Shown here one piece after another: positions 33,467-41,218 of a stretch of DNA of 64,000 nt. Made by a program: the position numbers and the translations under genes. The notes beneath the pieces were generated by a model. The model searched no databases, was not told where the DNA came from, and saw only the letters and a program-made list of their open reading frames with translations. Position 1 is the first letter of the stretch; each line of letters starts with the position of its first letter. Source of the DNA: an uncultured Prevotellaceae bacterium (GTDB lineage: Bacteria > Bacteroidota > Bacteroidia > Bacteroidales > Bacteroidaceae); contig CAMZCM010000001.1 in NCBI GenBank assembly GCA_947305005.1, positions 124,001 to 188,000 of the forward strand, written 5' to 3'.

Positions 33467-36400
33467 ATGACTATGAACAAGCTCACTCTGACACTATTAG
33501 CACTTTTGGTTTCTATGACCATGGTGGCACAAGAGCGCACAATCACGGGTACCGTCATGGACGGAGAGATTGAAGGTGAGCCGCTCATTGGTGCCACGGT
33601 CAGCTATGGGGTTGGGAAAACGCGTCAGGGTACAATCACCGACTACAATGGACACTTCTCTCTGAAAGTGCCTGTGGGGGCCAAGCAAATTACAGTGAGT
33701 TTCATGAGCTACGAGAGTAAGAACATCATTTTGAAAGATGGTGTCAACAATTACTCTGTGAAGTTAATGTCAGATTCTAAGAACCTGGAAGAGGTGATTG
33801 TGACGGGTTACCAGAACATCGACCGTCGCAAACTGACAGCTGCCGTCTCCAAGTTGGACATCTCAGAAGAGGCGGTGGGAGCTGTGAAGAACATCGACCA
33901 GGCACTATCCGGACAGATAGCCGGTCTGTCAGCGACGTCGGCCAATGGCGGTCCGGGCGCTCCTGTTAAGATTCGTATTCGTGGTACTTCTACCATTAAC
34001 GGCGTGCAGGAACCGCTCTGGGTGCTGGATGGCATTCCTATGGAGGGTAATGAGATTCCTGCTATTGATGAATTAAAGGATATTGACGATATTTATCAAA
34101 CCAGTATAGCCGGTATTAATCCATCCGATATTGATAACATCACCGTACTGAAGGACGCTGCAGCAACAGCTATCTATGGTGCCCGTGCTGCCAACGGCGT
34201 CATAGTCATTACCACAAAGAAAGGTAAGGAAGGACGCCCCGTTATCAACTTCTCGACCAAATTGACCTATAGCCCCAAGACAAGTATTGATCGACTGAAC
34301 CTGATGAATGCAGATCAGAAAGTGGGATTGGAGCTAGACCTGATACGTAGTTACAGCAATGAGTTCTCACACAAGGGTGGAGTCGCTAACATTCTTGACG
34401 AACTGGGCGAATATAATACCTATAAAACAAATGGCTGGGATGCCTTATCTGCTACAGCCCAACAGCGCATTAATAACCTGCGCACTATCAATACCGACTG
34501 GAACGACATTCTTTTACGTGGCGTTTTCAACCAAGAGTATAACGCCAGCATTAGTGGAGGCTCTGATCTCATGAAGTACTACGTGGCTCTGGGCTACTAC
34601 GACGAGAAAGGTAATGTGAAGGGCGTAGAGAACAATCGTTATAATGCAACTCTTAAACTCAGTGACATAAAGATTAACAAAGTTCTTAAACTCGGCTTCT
34701 CGATTTTTGCCAACCAGCGCCATCAGGAGAGCTTTATGACAGATACAGATGGTTTTACTAACCCTTTGTACTATGCCCGTATTGCTAATCCTTATCAGGA
34801 GCCCTATGACGCCAATGGAGATTATCTTTATGACTATAATGTGCAGAATCGTAGTGAGGCTCCACAGTTTAATATCTTTGAGGAGCGTGCCAATACTTCC
34901 AAAGAACGCACAGATCGTTCTGTGATGGCGATCTTGGATGCGGAACTGAAGTTTAACAAGCACCTAAAGCTAACTACTCAGTTTGGATACCAGTACGACA
35001 ACTATACGTTGGATCGCTATGCAGGACAGAACAGTTATGCTATGCGTAAAATGAAAAAAAATAATGAAGACCCAACAACCAACAAGACCATATTACCTGA
35101 TGGGGGCATGAATCGCGCAACGGACTCACACTCTAACCAGTGGACATGGAAGGCTATGCTGGAATGGGCACGACGTATCAAGGATATTCACGATGTGGAG
35201 GTGATGGCAGGTACGGAGATTCGCCATACAGAGACTGAAGGTGTCACTTCAACGGCCTATGGCTACAACCCCCGTACGCTGACCACACAACCCATATTGT
35301 TCCCTGATGATGAAAGGGCAATTAGTTTCTACAAATCCTATCCCTTGTATCAGGAAGTTCACACCGAGAATGCCTATGTGTCGTGGTTTGCCACAGGTTC
35401 CTATACCTTGTTGTATCGCTACACACTCGGTGGCAGTGTCCGTTGGGATGGTAGTGATGTCTTTGGTGTATCAAAGAGCAATCGTTTCCTTCCGCTGTAT
35501 TCTGTCAGCGGACTATGGCGTGTCAAGGAAGAGAAATGGTTGAGGAAGGTGAAGTGGTTGGACGAATTGTCGCTGCGCGCCTCCTATGGTATTCAGGGTA
35601 ACATTGACAAGAATACCTCACCCTACTTGCTGGGCGTTATCAGAAGAAAGAACATTCTACCAGGCTATCCAGAGGATATGATTGAAACCAGTACAGCTCC
35701 CAACCCAGACCTGAAATGGGAAAAGACTACGAACGTCAATCTTGGTGCGGACTTATCATTCCTAAAGAACCGGATTCGCCTTTCGGTGGACTACTACTAC
35801 CGTAAGAGCACAGACCTTATTGGCTACAAGAGTCTGGCGCTGGAGACGGGTTTCTCTCAGACGACGATGAACTGGGCAAGTATGGAGAATAAGGGTTGGG
35901 AAATATCTCTCGGCACACGTAACATCGCTAATAAGAATTTTACGTGGACTACTACGCTGAACCTTGGGTTCAATACCAATAAAATCCTACAGGAGACCCA
36001 GCGTGAGAACTCTGCCGAGCCAAGTAGAGTAGGCTATCCGGTTAATGCCATCTTTGCATACAAGACGGCTGGTCTTGATGAATACGGATACCCTCTCTTT
36101 GTGGCAAAGGATGGCTCTGTACAGACTGCAGCAGAGTTTTTCCAGCTGAACAGTGCTGGTCGTGTTGGCGTGACAACAGAGGAGCAACGAGAACAATATA
36201 CCTATATGGGGTCAACTGACCCGAAGTGTTCGGGTGGTTTCATGAACAACTTTGAATATAAAAACTGGACTTTGGGCATCAATTTTATTTTCAATCTCGG
36301 AGCAAAGGTACAGGTACAGCCCCCATATAATTCGGTATATTATCACATGGGAAAGAATTCAAACACTGAAATCCTGAATCGTTGGATACCAACGAATACA

Positions 36401-36733
36401 AATACCGACCTGCCTGCACTGATGTCGGACATTGCAGCCCGTTCTGCTGATTATCAGTTCTATTCCATTTATGGGCAGATGTATAACAGGCTCGATACGT
36501 GGGTGAAGGATTGCAGCTACTGGCGACTGCAGAGCCTGCGCCTAGGCTATAAGCTTCCGAAGGAGTGGCTCCAGAAGGTGGGCATCACTTCGGCATCACT
36601 GTCTCTCGAAGGTCGTAACCTGCTGGTCTTCGCCAGCAACTACGATAACTATCTTGACCCTGAGACAATGGGCAACCCCTTTGCACAGCCTATTGCCAAG
36701 AGTCTTATCTTTGGCCTTAACCTAAACTTCTGA
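33467..36733 (+). CDS. SusC/RagA family TonB-linked outer-membrane transporter
   Basis: The 1088-residue protein starts with a signal peptide (MNKLTLTLLALLVSMTMVAQ; the ATG at 33473 is an equally good start). A carboxypeptidase-regulatory-like domain follows (TITGTVMDGEIEGEPLIGATV), then the TonB-box-like EEVIVTGYQ near residue 108. The plug domain has the SusC signatures (RIRGTSTINGVQEPLWVLDGIP, IYGARAANGVIVITTKKGK). A 22-strand barrel ends in FGLNLNF. With the SusD lipoprotein downstream it imports large ligands using the TonB-ExbB-ExbD motor. The protease neighbour points to peptides, as for RagAB. Confidence 0.95.
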   Translation: MTMNKLTLTLLALLVSMTMVAQERTITGTVMDGEIEGEPLIGATVSYGVGKTRQGTITDYNGHFSLKVPVGAKQITVSFMSYESKNIILKDGVNNYSVKLMSDSKNLEEVIVTGYQNIDRRKLTAAVSKLDISEEAVGAVKNIDQALSGQIAGLSATSANGGPGAPVKIRIRGTSTINGVQEPLWVLDGIPMEGNEIPAIDELKDIDDIYQTSIAGINPSDIDNITVLKDAAATAIYGARAANGVIVITTKKGKEGRPVINFSTKLTYSPKTSIDRLNLMNADQKVGLELDLIRSYSNEFSHKGGVANILDELGEYNTYKTNGWDALSATAQQRINNLRTINTDWNDILLRGVFNQEYNASISGGSDLMKYYVALGYYDEKGNVKGVENNRYNATLKLSDIKINKVLKLGFSIFANQRHQESFMTDTDGFTNPLYYARIANPYQEPYDANGDYLYDYNVQNRSEAPQFNIFEERANTSKERTDRSVMAILDAELKFNKHLKLTTQFGYQYDNYTLDRYAGQNSYAMRKMKKNNEDPTTNKTILPDGGMNRATDSHSNQWTWKAMLEWARRIKDIHDVEVMAGTEIRHTETEGVTSTAYGYNPRTLTTQPILFPDDERAISFYKSYPLYQEVHTENAYVSWFATGSYTLLYRYTLGGSVRWDGSDVFGVSKSNRFLPLYSVSGLWRVKEEKWLRKVKWLDELSLRASYGIQGNIDKNTSPYLLGVIRRKNILPGYPEDMIETSTAPNPDLKWEKTTNVNLGADLSFLKNRIRLSVDYYYRKSTDLIGYKSLALETGFSQTTMNWASMENKGWEISLGTRNIANKNFTWTTTLNLGFNTNKILQETQRENSAEPSRVGYPVNAIFAYKTAGLDEYGYPLFVAKDGSVQTAAEFFQLNSAGRVGVTTEEQREQYTYMGSTDPKCSGGFMNNFEYKNWTLGINFIFNLGAKVQVQPPYNSVYYHMGKNSNTEILNRWIPTNTNTDLPALMSDIAARSADYQFYSIYGQMYNRLDTWVKDCSYWRLQSLRLGYKLPKEWLQKVGITSASLSLEGRNLLVFASNYDNYLDPETMGNPFAQPIAKSLIFGLNLNF

Positions 36734-36739
36734 CGTCCT

Positions 36740-38089
36740 ATGAAAACAAAGAACATCTTATATAGTCTATTGTCTGGTTTCTTTTGTTGCCACATCTTGA
36801 CAACGATGACCAGTTGTGACAGCTTCCTTGACATCACCCCCACTGGTATGGTCATTGCTACTACAGGCGCAGAGTATAGAGCGATGCTCACCAAAGAGTA
36901 TGATGCCTTTCCCTCAGACAGATACAAGACGAGCGTACGTACAGATGAGGTAAATTACGCTAAAGTTAAGGTTAATAGTGAGTGGGAGAATTATCTTGAC
37001 TTGTGGCGATGGAAGGATGAGGATCCATCATCGACAACGCTAACGTTTGAAAACTGGACACAGTACTATCATGCTATTTATGTGTCGAACTACATTATTG
37101 AGCATCAGAACGATATTGTTGAGATATCTGCTGAAGATAAGGCACAACTTGTGGGCGAGGCATATATGATGCGTGGCTACTGCCACTTCTTGTTAGTAAA
37201 TTTGTACGCAGAAGCTTATACACATTGCATCCCTTCAAAAACACGCGGTGTACCCATCATGCTGGAGGCCAATGTCAACGCCGTTCCTCGTAGTAGTAGT
37301 GTGGAAGCAGTTTATCAGCAGGTGCTTGCCGATGTCATTACTGCTGAGGATATGATGAACAAAACATCGTGGGAAGAAGGTTACAACTATCGTTTCAACA
37401 AGATATCAGCAACCGCACTGCTCGCCCGTACCTATTTATATATGGGCAACTGGCAGGAGGCTTTGACGGCTGCTAAGAAAGTGATTGCGAGTCATGGCGA
37501 TTTGGTGGACTTGGTCAATGGTACCATACTGCCTGACAACTATAAGTCCGTAGAGAACATCGTTGCGCTTGAGAAACTGAATGCAGATCTTAAGTCTGGG
37601 ATAGAAGCTTATCCTAATACAGATTTTATCGCTCGTTATAAGAGTGGCGATGGGCGTCGCTTGAAATATTTCAGGCGTCCAACTAGCACTACATGGGCGC
37701 TGCAAAAGACTGACGGCTATTGCTCGTTCCGCAGTGCTGAGGCGTATCTGACAGCTGCTGAAGCTGCCTGCCAAATGGGTAATACGACAGGTGCTATTGA
37801 CGATTATATGAAGCCTCTGTTGCAGAAGCGTCTGTCAGCTGCCCTCTATGCTACGACCATCAGCAATATCGAAGCTATGACACAGGCGCAACTCTTACAG
37901 GAAATCTATGATGAGCGCGCCCGTGAGCTCGCCTTTGAGGGGCATCGCTGGTACGACCTTCGTCGCACGACTCAGGAAACCCTCACTCGCACCTATGGCG
38001 GACAGACCTATACGCTGACGCCGGAGAAATATACGATACGCTTCCCTTCAGTAGCCGTGGAGGCTAACCCTGAGATTGAAATATGGTGA
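36740..38089 (+). CDS. SusD/RagB family nutrient-binding lipoprotein
   Basis: The 449-residue protein has a signal peptide with lipobox TSC (Cys26), then DSFLDITPTG, the usual SusD mature start. TPR-like helices follow (EAYMMRGYCHFLLVNLYAEAY), then the C-terminal SusD signature (QLLQEIYDERARELAFEGHRWYDLRRT). It caps the SusC barrel on the cell surface and binds ligand. It is shorter than many polysaccharide-type SusD proteins and closer in size to RagB-like proteins. It starts 6 bases after the SusC gene. Confidence 0.93.
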   Translation: MKTKNILYSLLSGFFCCHILTTMTSCDSFLDITPTGMVIATTGAEYRAMLTKEYDAFPSDRYKTSVRTDEVNYAKVKVNSEWENYLDLWRWKDEDPSSTTLTFENWTQYYHAIYVSNYIIEHQNDIVEISAEDKAQLVGEAYMMRGYCHFLLVNLYAEAYTHCIPSKTRGVPIMLEANVNAVPRSSSVEAVYQQVLADVITAEDMMNKTSWEEGYNYRFNKISATALLARTYLYMGNWQEALTAAKKVIASHGDLVDLVNGTILPDNYKSVENIVALEKLNADLKSGIEAYPNTDFIARYKSGDGRRLKYFRRPTSTTWALQKTDGYCSFRSAEAYLTAAEAACQMGNTTGAIDDYMKPLLQKRLSAALYATTISNIEAMTQAQLLQEIYDERARELAFEGHRWYDLRRTTQETLTRTYGGQTYTLTPEKYTIRFPSVAVEANPEIEIW

Positions 38090-38138
38090 CATTCGCGATA
38101 GAAACAACTTTATTTATCCACTTTTAAATTAAAAGCTT

Positions 38139-39719
38139 ATGAAGAAAATTTTACTCATGATGGTAGCTCTTGTAGCTACGGTGTCCATCTCCGCACAAGA
38201 TGATGAGGGATGGAGCAAAAGTTTCGCTCCTGTGAGCGATAAGGCTGAGCTGGGCGGCCTTTGCACAGCAGTGGCTGGTGACGGTTCCGTCTATGCCAGC
38301 AGCACTTACAACCAGGCTTTCACGTTTGCTGGTAAAGCTGTTGCCGACCCCGATGGTCTCACCTCCTCCTGCATTGTCAAGTATGACAAGGATGGCGCTG
38401 AGAAGTGGGCTATCAGCCTCGTTGGTAAGTGCAAGATCTATGCGATGACTGCCGATGCAGACGGCACATTGTATGTTGCTGGACAGTCTCAAGATGAGAA
38501 AGTGGTGATAACTGATACACAGGGCCATGAAAAGGAGATTCAGAATCCTAAAAGATTGGATCCTTTCTTTGAGGAGTTTGTTTCAGCAAATGAAGGCTTC
38601 TTCGCAAAGATTGACAAGGATGGTGTTCTGCAAAGTATTTTGACCCTTATTCCAGAGGTAAATCCTGACATCTTATCTATTGTAGGAGACCCCTATGGTA
38701 TGGGTATGGAAGGACCTATCTATGACTACTCTTTCAACGACCCAGTCTACGTATTACCTAAGAAGATAGTATTGGACGGTGATAAGGTTTATGTGGCTGC
38801 TGGTTTTGCTGGTGATATTGCTGAACTTGGATGGAAAGGCTGTTACCTCAATTACTTTGGCATGGATGAGACGATTCTTGATGTCAAGAGCCTCGGTATC
38901 TTCTCTATGGACAAGAATCTACTTAATCTTGCCAGTGTAGCAACTGTTCAGGCAACAGAAAAGGTACAGACCATGACTCAGTACTATCCAGCAACCATCG
39001 ACTTTGTTGTATATAATGGTGTTCCCCATGTAGCCTTTATTGGTGCTGGTGAGCTGACGTTGGCAACTGCTGCAGGTTCAAAGAATTTTGCTTTTGATGT
39101 AACTGATGATGGATTAAATCATGCACTTGTTCTTGCAAATGTCAACGCTCCAGAGCAACCCAAGGTGTTCAATGCCGCTCCTGCTAACTATCTTGGTGCT
39201 ACTTACAGCTTGGGTGATGCTGCTATTGCTGGTGATGCTTGCATCCTGGCTGGTACGTTCTATGGCAATTTCCCCTTGGACAATGCGATTACAGTTGATG
39301 AAAATGCAGCTTTCGTGGCTTCTATTGACATGAAGGAATGCACACTCAACTGGAGGTACATCCCCAATGTGCATGCCGAGGCTACCTGCATGATTGTTAC
39401 TGGTGAGGAGACTCACCTTGCCACCGCAGAGAAGAAATATACGGTTAAGACTGCTGACGGCAAAGAGAAAGATATCATGGAGCAGGGCTTCGCTGATGCC
39501 AGCAGCTACAACGATCAGTATTGCAGCACCATCTTTGCTGATGATACTAACGTTTGCATCTTCTCCCCGAAGTTGAAGCCCAGCAATGTCCAGGCTGCTC
39601 AGGATGTACAGAACGGTGCTGTGAAGGTTTATACACTTGAAGGTATCGAGCGTCCTGCTCTCCAGAAAGGTCTGAACATCATCCAGACCGCTGAAGGCAC
39701 ACAGAAAGTACTGAAGTAA
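38139..39719 (+). CDS. Secreted beta-propeller-like protein with sorting-type C-terminus
   Basis: The 526-residue protein has a signal peptide (MKKILLMMVALVATVSISAQ), then repeats resembling SBBP-type propeller blades (GDGSVYASSTYNQAFTFAGK, ADGTLYVAGQSQDEKVVI). It ends in the short motif VYTLEGIERPALQKGLNII ... TQKVLK shared with four other proteins here. It lies 49 bases after the SusD gene and probably belongs to that locus, perhaps as a surface ligand-binding protein. I cannot name the family. Confidence 0.75.
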   Translation: MKKILLMMVALVATVSISAQDDEGWSKSFAPVSDKAELGGLCTAVAGDGSVYASSTYNQAFTFAGKAVADPDGLTSSCIVKYDKDGAEKWAISLVGKCKIYAMTADADGTLYVAGQSQDEKVVITDTQGHEKEIQNPKRLDPFFEEFVSANEGFFAKIDKDGVLQSILTLIPEVNPDILSIVGDPYGMGMEGPIYDYSFNDPVYVLPKKIVLDGDKVYVAAGFAGDIAELGWKGCYLNYFGMDETILDVKSLGIFSMDKNLLNLASVATVQATEKVQTMTQYYPATIDFVVYNGVPHVAFIGAGELTLATAAGSKNFAFDVTDDGLNHALVLANVNAPEQPKVFNAAPANYLGATYSLGDAAIAGDACILAGTFYGNFPLDNAITVDENAAFVASIDMKECTLNWRYIPNVHAEATCMIVTGEETHLATAEKKYTVKTADGKEKDIMEQGFADASSYNDQYCSTIFADDTNVCIFSPKLKPSNVQAAQDVQNGAVKVYTLEGIERPALQKGLNIIQTAEGTQKVLK

Positions 39720-39727
39720 GCTCTTTA

Positions 39728-39831
39728 ATAGGTATAGACCTATCGGCCAAAAGGTCTATACCTTTTGCGCTACAAGTCTATACCTTTTGGGCTACAGGTC
39801 TATACTTTTGGAATCACAGGTATATAGGTAT
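39728..39831 (-). repeat. ~100-bp element of 21-22 bp GGTATAGAC units, copy 2
   Basis: Its reverse complement aligns along its whole length with 12112-12209, including the ATACCT..TGATT head. The unit order is head, GTATAGACCTGTAGCCC, GGTATAGACTTGTAG, GGTATAGACC and the end unit. It starts 9 bases after a stop codon and could also end transcription there. Confidence 0.8.
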
Positions 39832-39840
39832 CAGAAAATA

Positions 39841-39893
39841 CGTCCGGACGAACTCGCAAAATCGTCCGGACGTTTTTCATTTTCGTCCAGACG
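39841..39893. repeat. Three palindromes CGTCCGGACG / CGTCCAGACG at a 21-22 bp period
   Basis: Copies lie at 39841-39850, 39863-39872 and 39884-39893. The first two are perfect 10-bp palindromes; the third has one change. The spacing equals about two helical turns, so all copies face the same side of the DNA. Confidence 0.75.
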
Positions 39894-39917
39894 ATTTCGA
39901 TTTCTGTGTATTTCCGA

Positions 39918-39965
39918 AGATTGACGTCAATCTACATCAATCTTATACGTCAATCTACATCAATC
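39918..39965. repeat. 16-bp palindrome and two 19-bp direct repeats
   Basis: AGATTGACGTCAATCT (39918-39933) is a perfect palindrome. The sequence acgtcaatctacatcaatc occurs at 39924-39942 and again at 39947-39965, a 23-bp period. Confidence 0.8.
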
Positions 39966-40070
39966 AACATATTCTACACTTCAAGACATATCCATACTTC
40001 CCTAATTCTGTATTTCTGTTCTTCCGCGCAACTTTTTGCGCTTTTTCTTTGTCGAATCCTACATTATCTC

Positions 40071-40078
40071 TATTTTTG
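40071..40078 (+). promoter_or_regulatory. -7 element TATTTTTG for the EpsG-like gene
   Basis: It matches TAnnTTTG. The predicted start near 40083 gives a leader of about 52 bases to the ATG at 40135. Confidence 0.5.
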
Positions 40079-40134
40079 TGGCGTAATACCTTCATTGTGC
40101 TGCATTTACTTTCTAAACTAGCCCATGAACTGAG

Positions 40135-41208
40135 ATGATTGATGCATCATTGCCATACTTGACAATCTTCCTATTGCTGTTATTCCTGATATATCCTTAT
40201 AAAAGATGTAATGATTATCATAGAAATAGCATCAAATGGATGTGCTTGCTTCTTTTTGTGCTATTTTTCGGTCTGCATGGACCGATAGGCGATGATTATG
40301 AAGCGTATAAAAGTTTCTATGAAAACTTAAAAAACCCTTTAGTGGGGATGAGTGAGTTTGAGCCTGGCTTTGTCCTAATAGCGTGGAGCTTGAAACTGTT
40401 ACATTTACCTTTTTGGTGTTTGCTGCTAACCTTCTCTCTCCTGATAAATGTCCTCCTCTTCCGATTCTTATGGCATAGAGATGAGAATATACCTTTTGTC
40501 TTGTGCATATTCCTTGCCATGGGAGGGGTGATGAATGAGATGAATTTTCTCAGAAGTACCATTAGTCTGATGCTATTTGCTAATTCTATCACTTACCTTA
40601 CGACACGACAAACAGGAAAATATATGGCAATCAACGCCATTGCCATCTTGTTCCATTATTCGTCTATCATTTATCTGCCTTTGTACTTCGTGCTGAACAA
40701 GAGAGCACCTCGAAAGTTGATTGTTTATTTGATGATCTTTGGTCTCTTGTTTACTTATATACACATTCCTTTCTTTGCTCCGATAAAAAATCTTTTTGAC
40801 TTGTTCCATTCAGAATCTCTGAATACGTTGACCTCATACTATCTTTCCACAGAAATGTATTTGGGGCCATCCTTAGGGACTTTGGAAAGGGTGGTGACCG
40901 CCTTTGCTGTGTGGTATTACTATGACAAGCTTACCCAAACGGATATGGGAAGATTCGCAGTGAATGGTTTTCTCCTCTTCTATTTCTGCTATGCCTTTTT
41001 CTCGGCGTATGCGATGCTGGGAATTAGGACGGCAAATATGTTCATCTTTGCCTATTGGCTTTTGTGGCCATTGATTCTTCAGCAAATCAGCAATTCCAAA
41101 GTTAAAGCTGGAGTAGTTATTCTAATGACTATATACATGATTGAAAGAATAATTGGTTTAGGATCATTGCCGCAATGGCGTTATTCAATAGAATTTTTCA
41201 CGAATTAA
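40135..41208 (+). CDS. EpsG family polysaccharide polymerase-like membrane protein
   Basis: The 357-residue protein has about ten transmembrane helices and the EpsG-type early motif with GDDYEAYKSFYENL after the first helices (about residues 51-64). HYSSIIYLPLYF in the middle is also typical. EpsG proteins act in exopolysaccharide or O-antigen polymerisation at the inner membrane. No glycosyltransferase or other polysaccharide gene is nearby, so this is an orphan copy. The surface-protein gene downstream starts 10 bases later and is probably cotranscribed. Confidence 0.8.
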   Translation: MIDASLPYLTIFLLLLFLIYPYKRCNDYHRNSIKWMCLLLFVLFFGLHGPIGDDYEAYKSFYENLKNPLVGMSEFEPGFVLIAWSLKLLHLPFWCLLLTFSLLINVLLFRFLWHRDENIPFVLCIFLAMGGVMNEMNFLRSTISLMLFANSITYLTTRQTGKYMAINAIAILFHYSSIIYLPLYFVLNKRAPRKLIVYLMIFGLLFTYIHIPFFAPIKNLFDLFHSESLNTLTSYYLSTEMYLGPSLGTLERVVTAFAVWYYYDKLTQTDMGRFAVNGFLLFYFCYAFFSAYAMLGIRTANMFIFAYWLLWPLILQQISNSKVKAGVVILMTIYMIERIIGLGSLPQWRYSIEFFTN

Positions 41209-41218
41209 ATAGATTATT

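Larger units (their letters stand above)
39720..40134. other. 415-bp intergenic region of stacked short repeats with one promoter
   Basis: It holds the GGTATAGAC element (39728-39831), three CGTCCGGACG-type palindromes (39841-39893), a 16-bp palindrome with two 19-bp direct repeats (39918-39965), and the promoter of the EpsG-like gene (40071-40078). No coding region is supported. Confidence 0.7.

Noticed and set aside
39906..40121. A 71-codon open frame upstream of the EpsG-like gene
   Set aside because: It overlaps the palindromes and the promoter of the next gene. Its product is a low-complexity mixture with no signal or family features.
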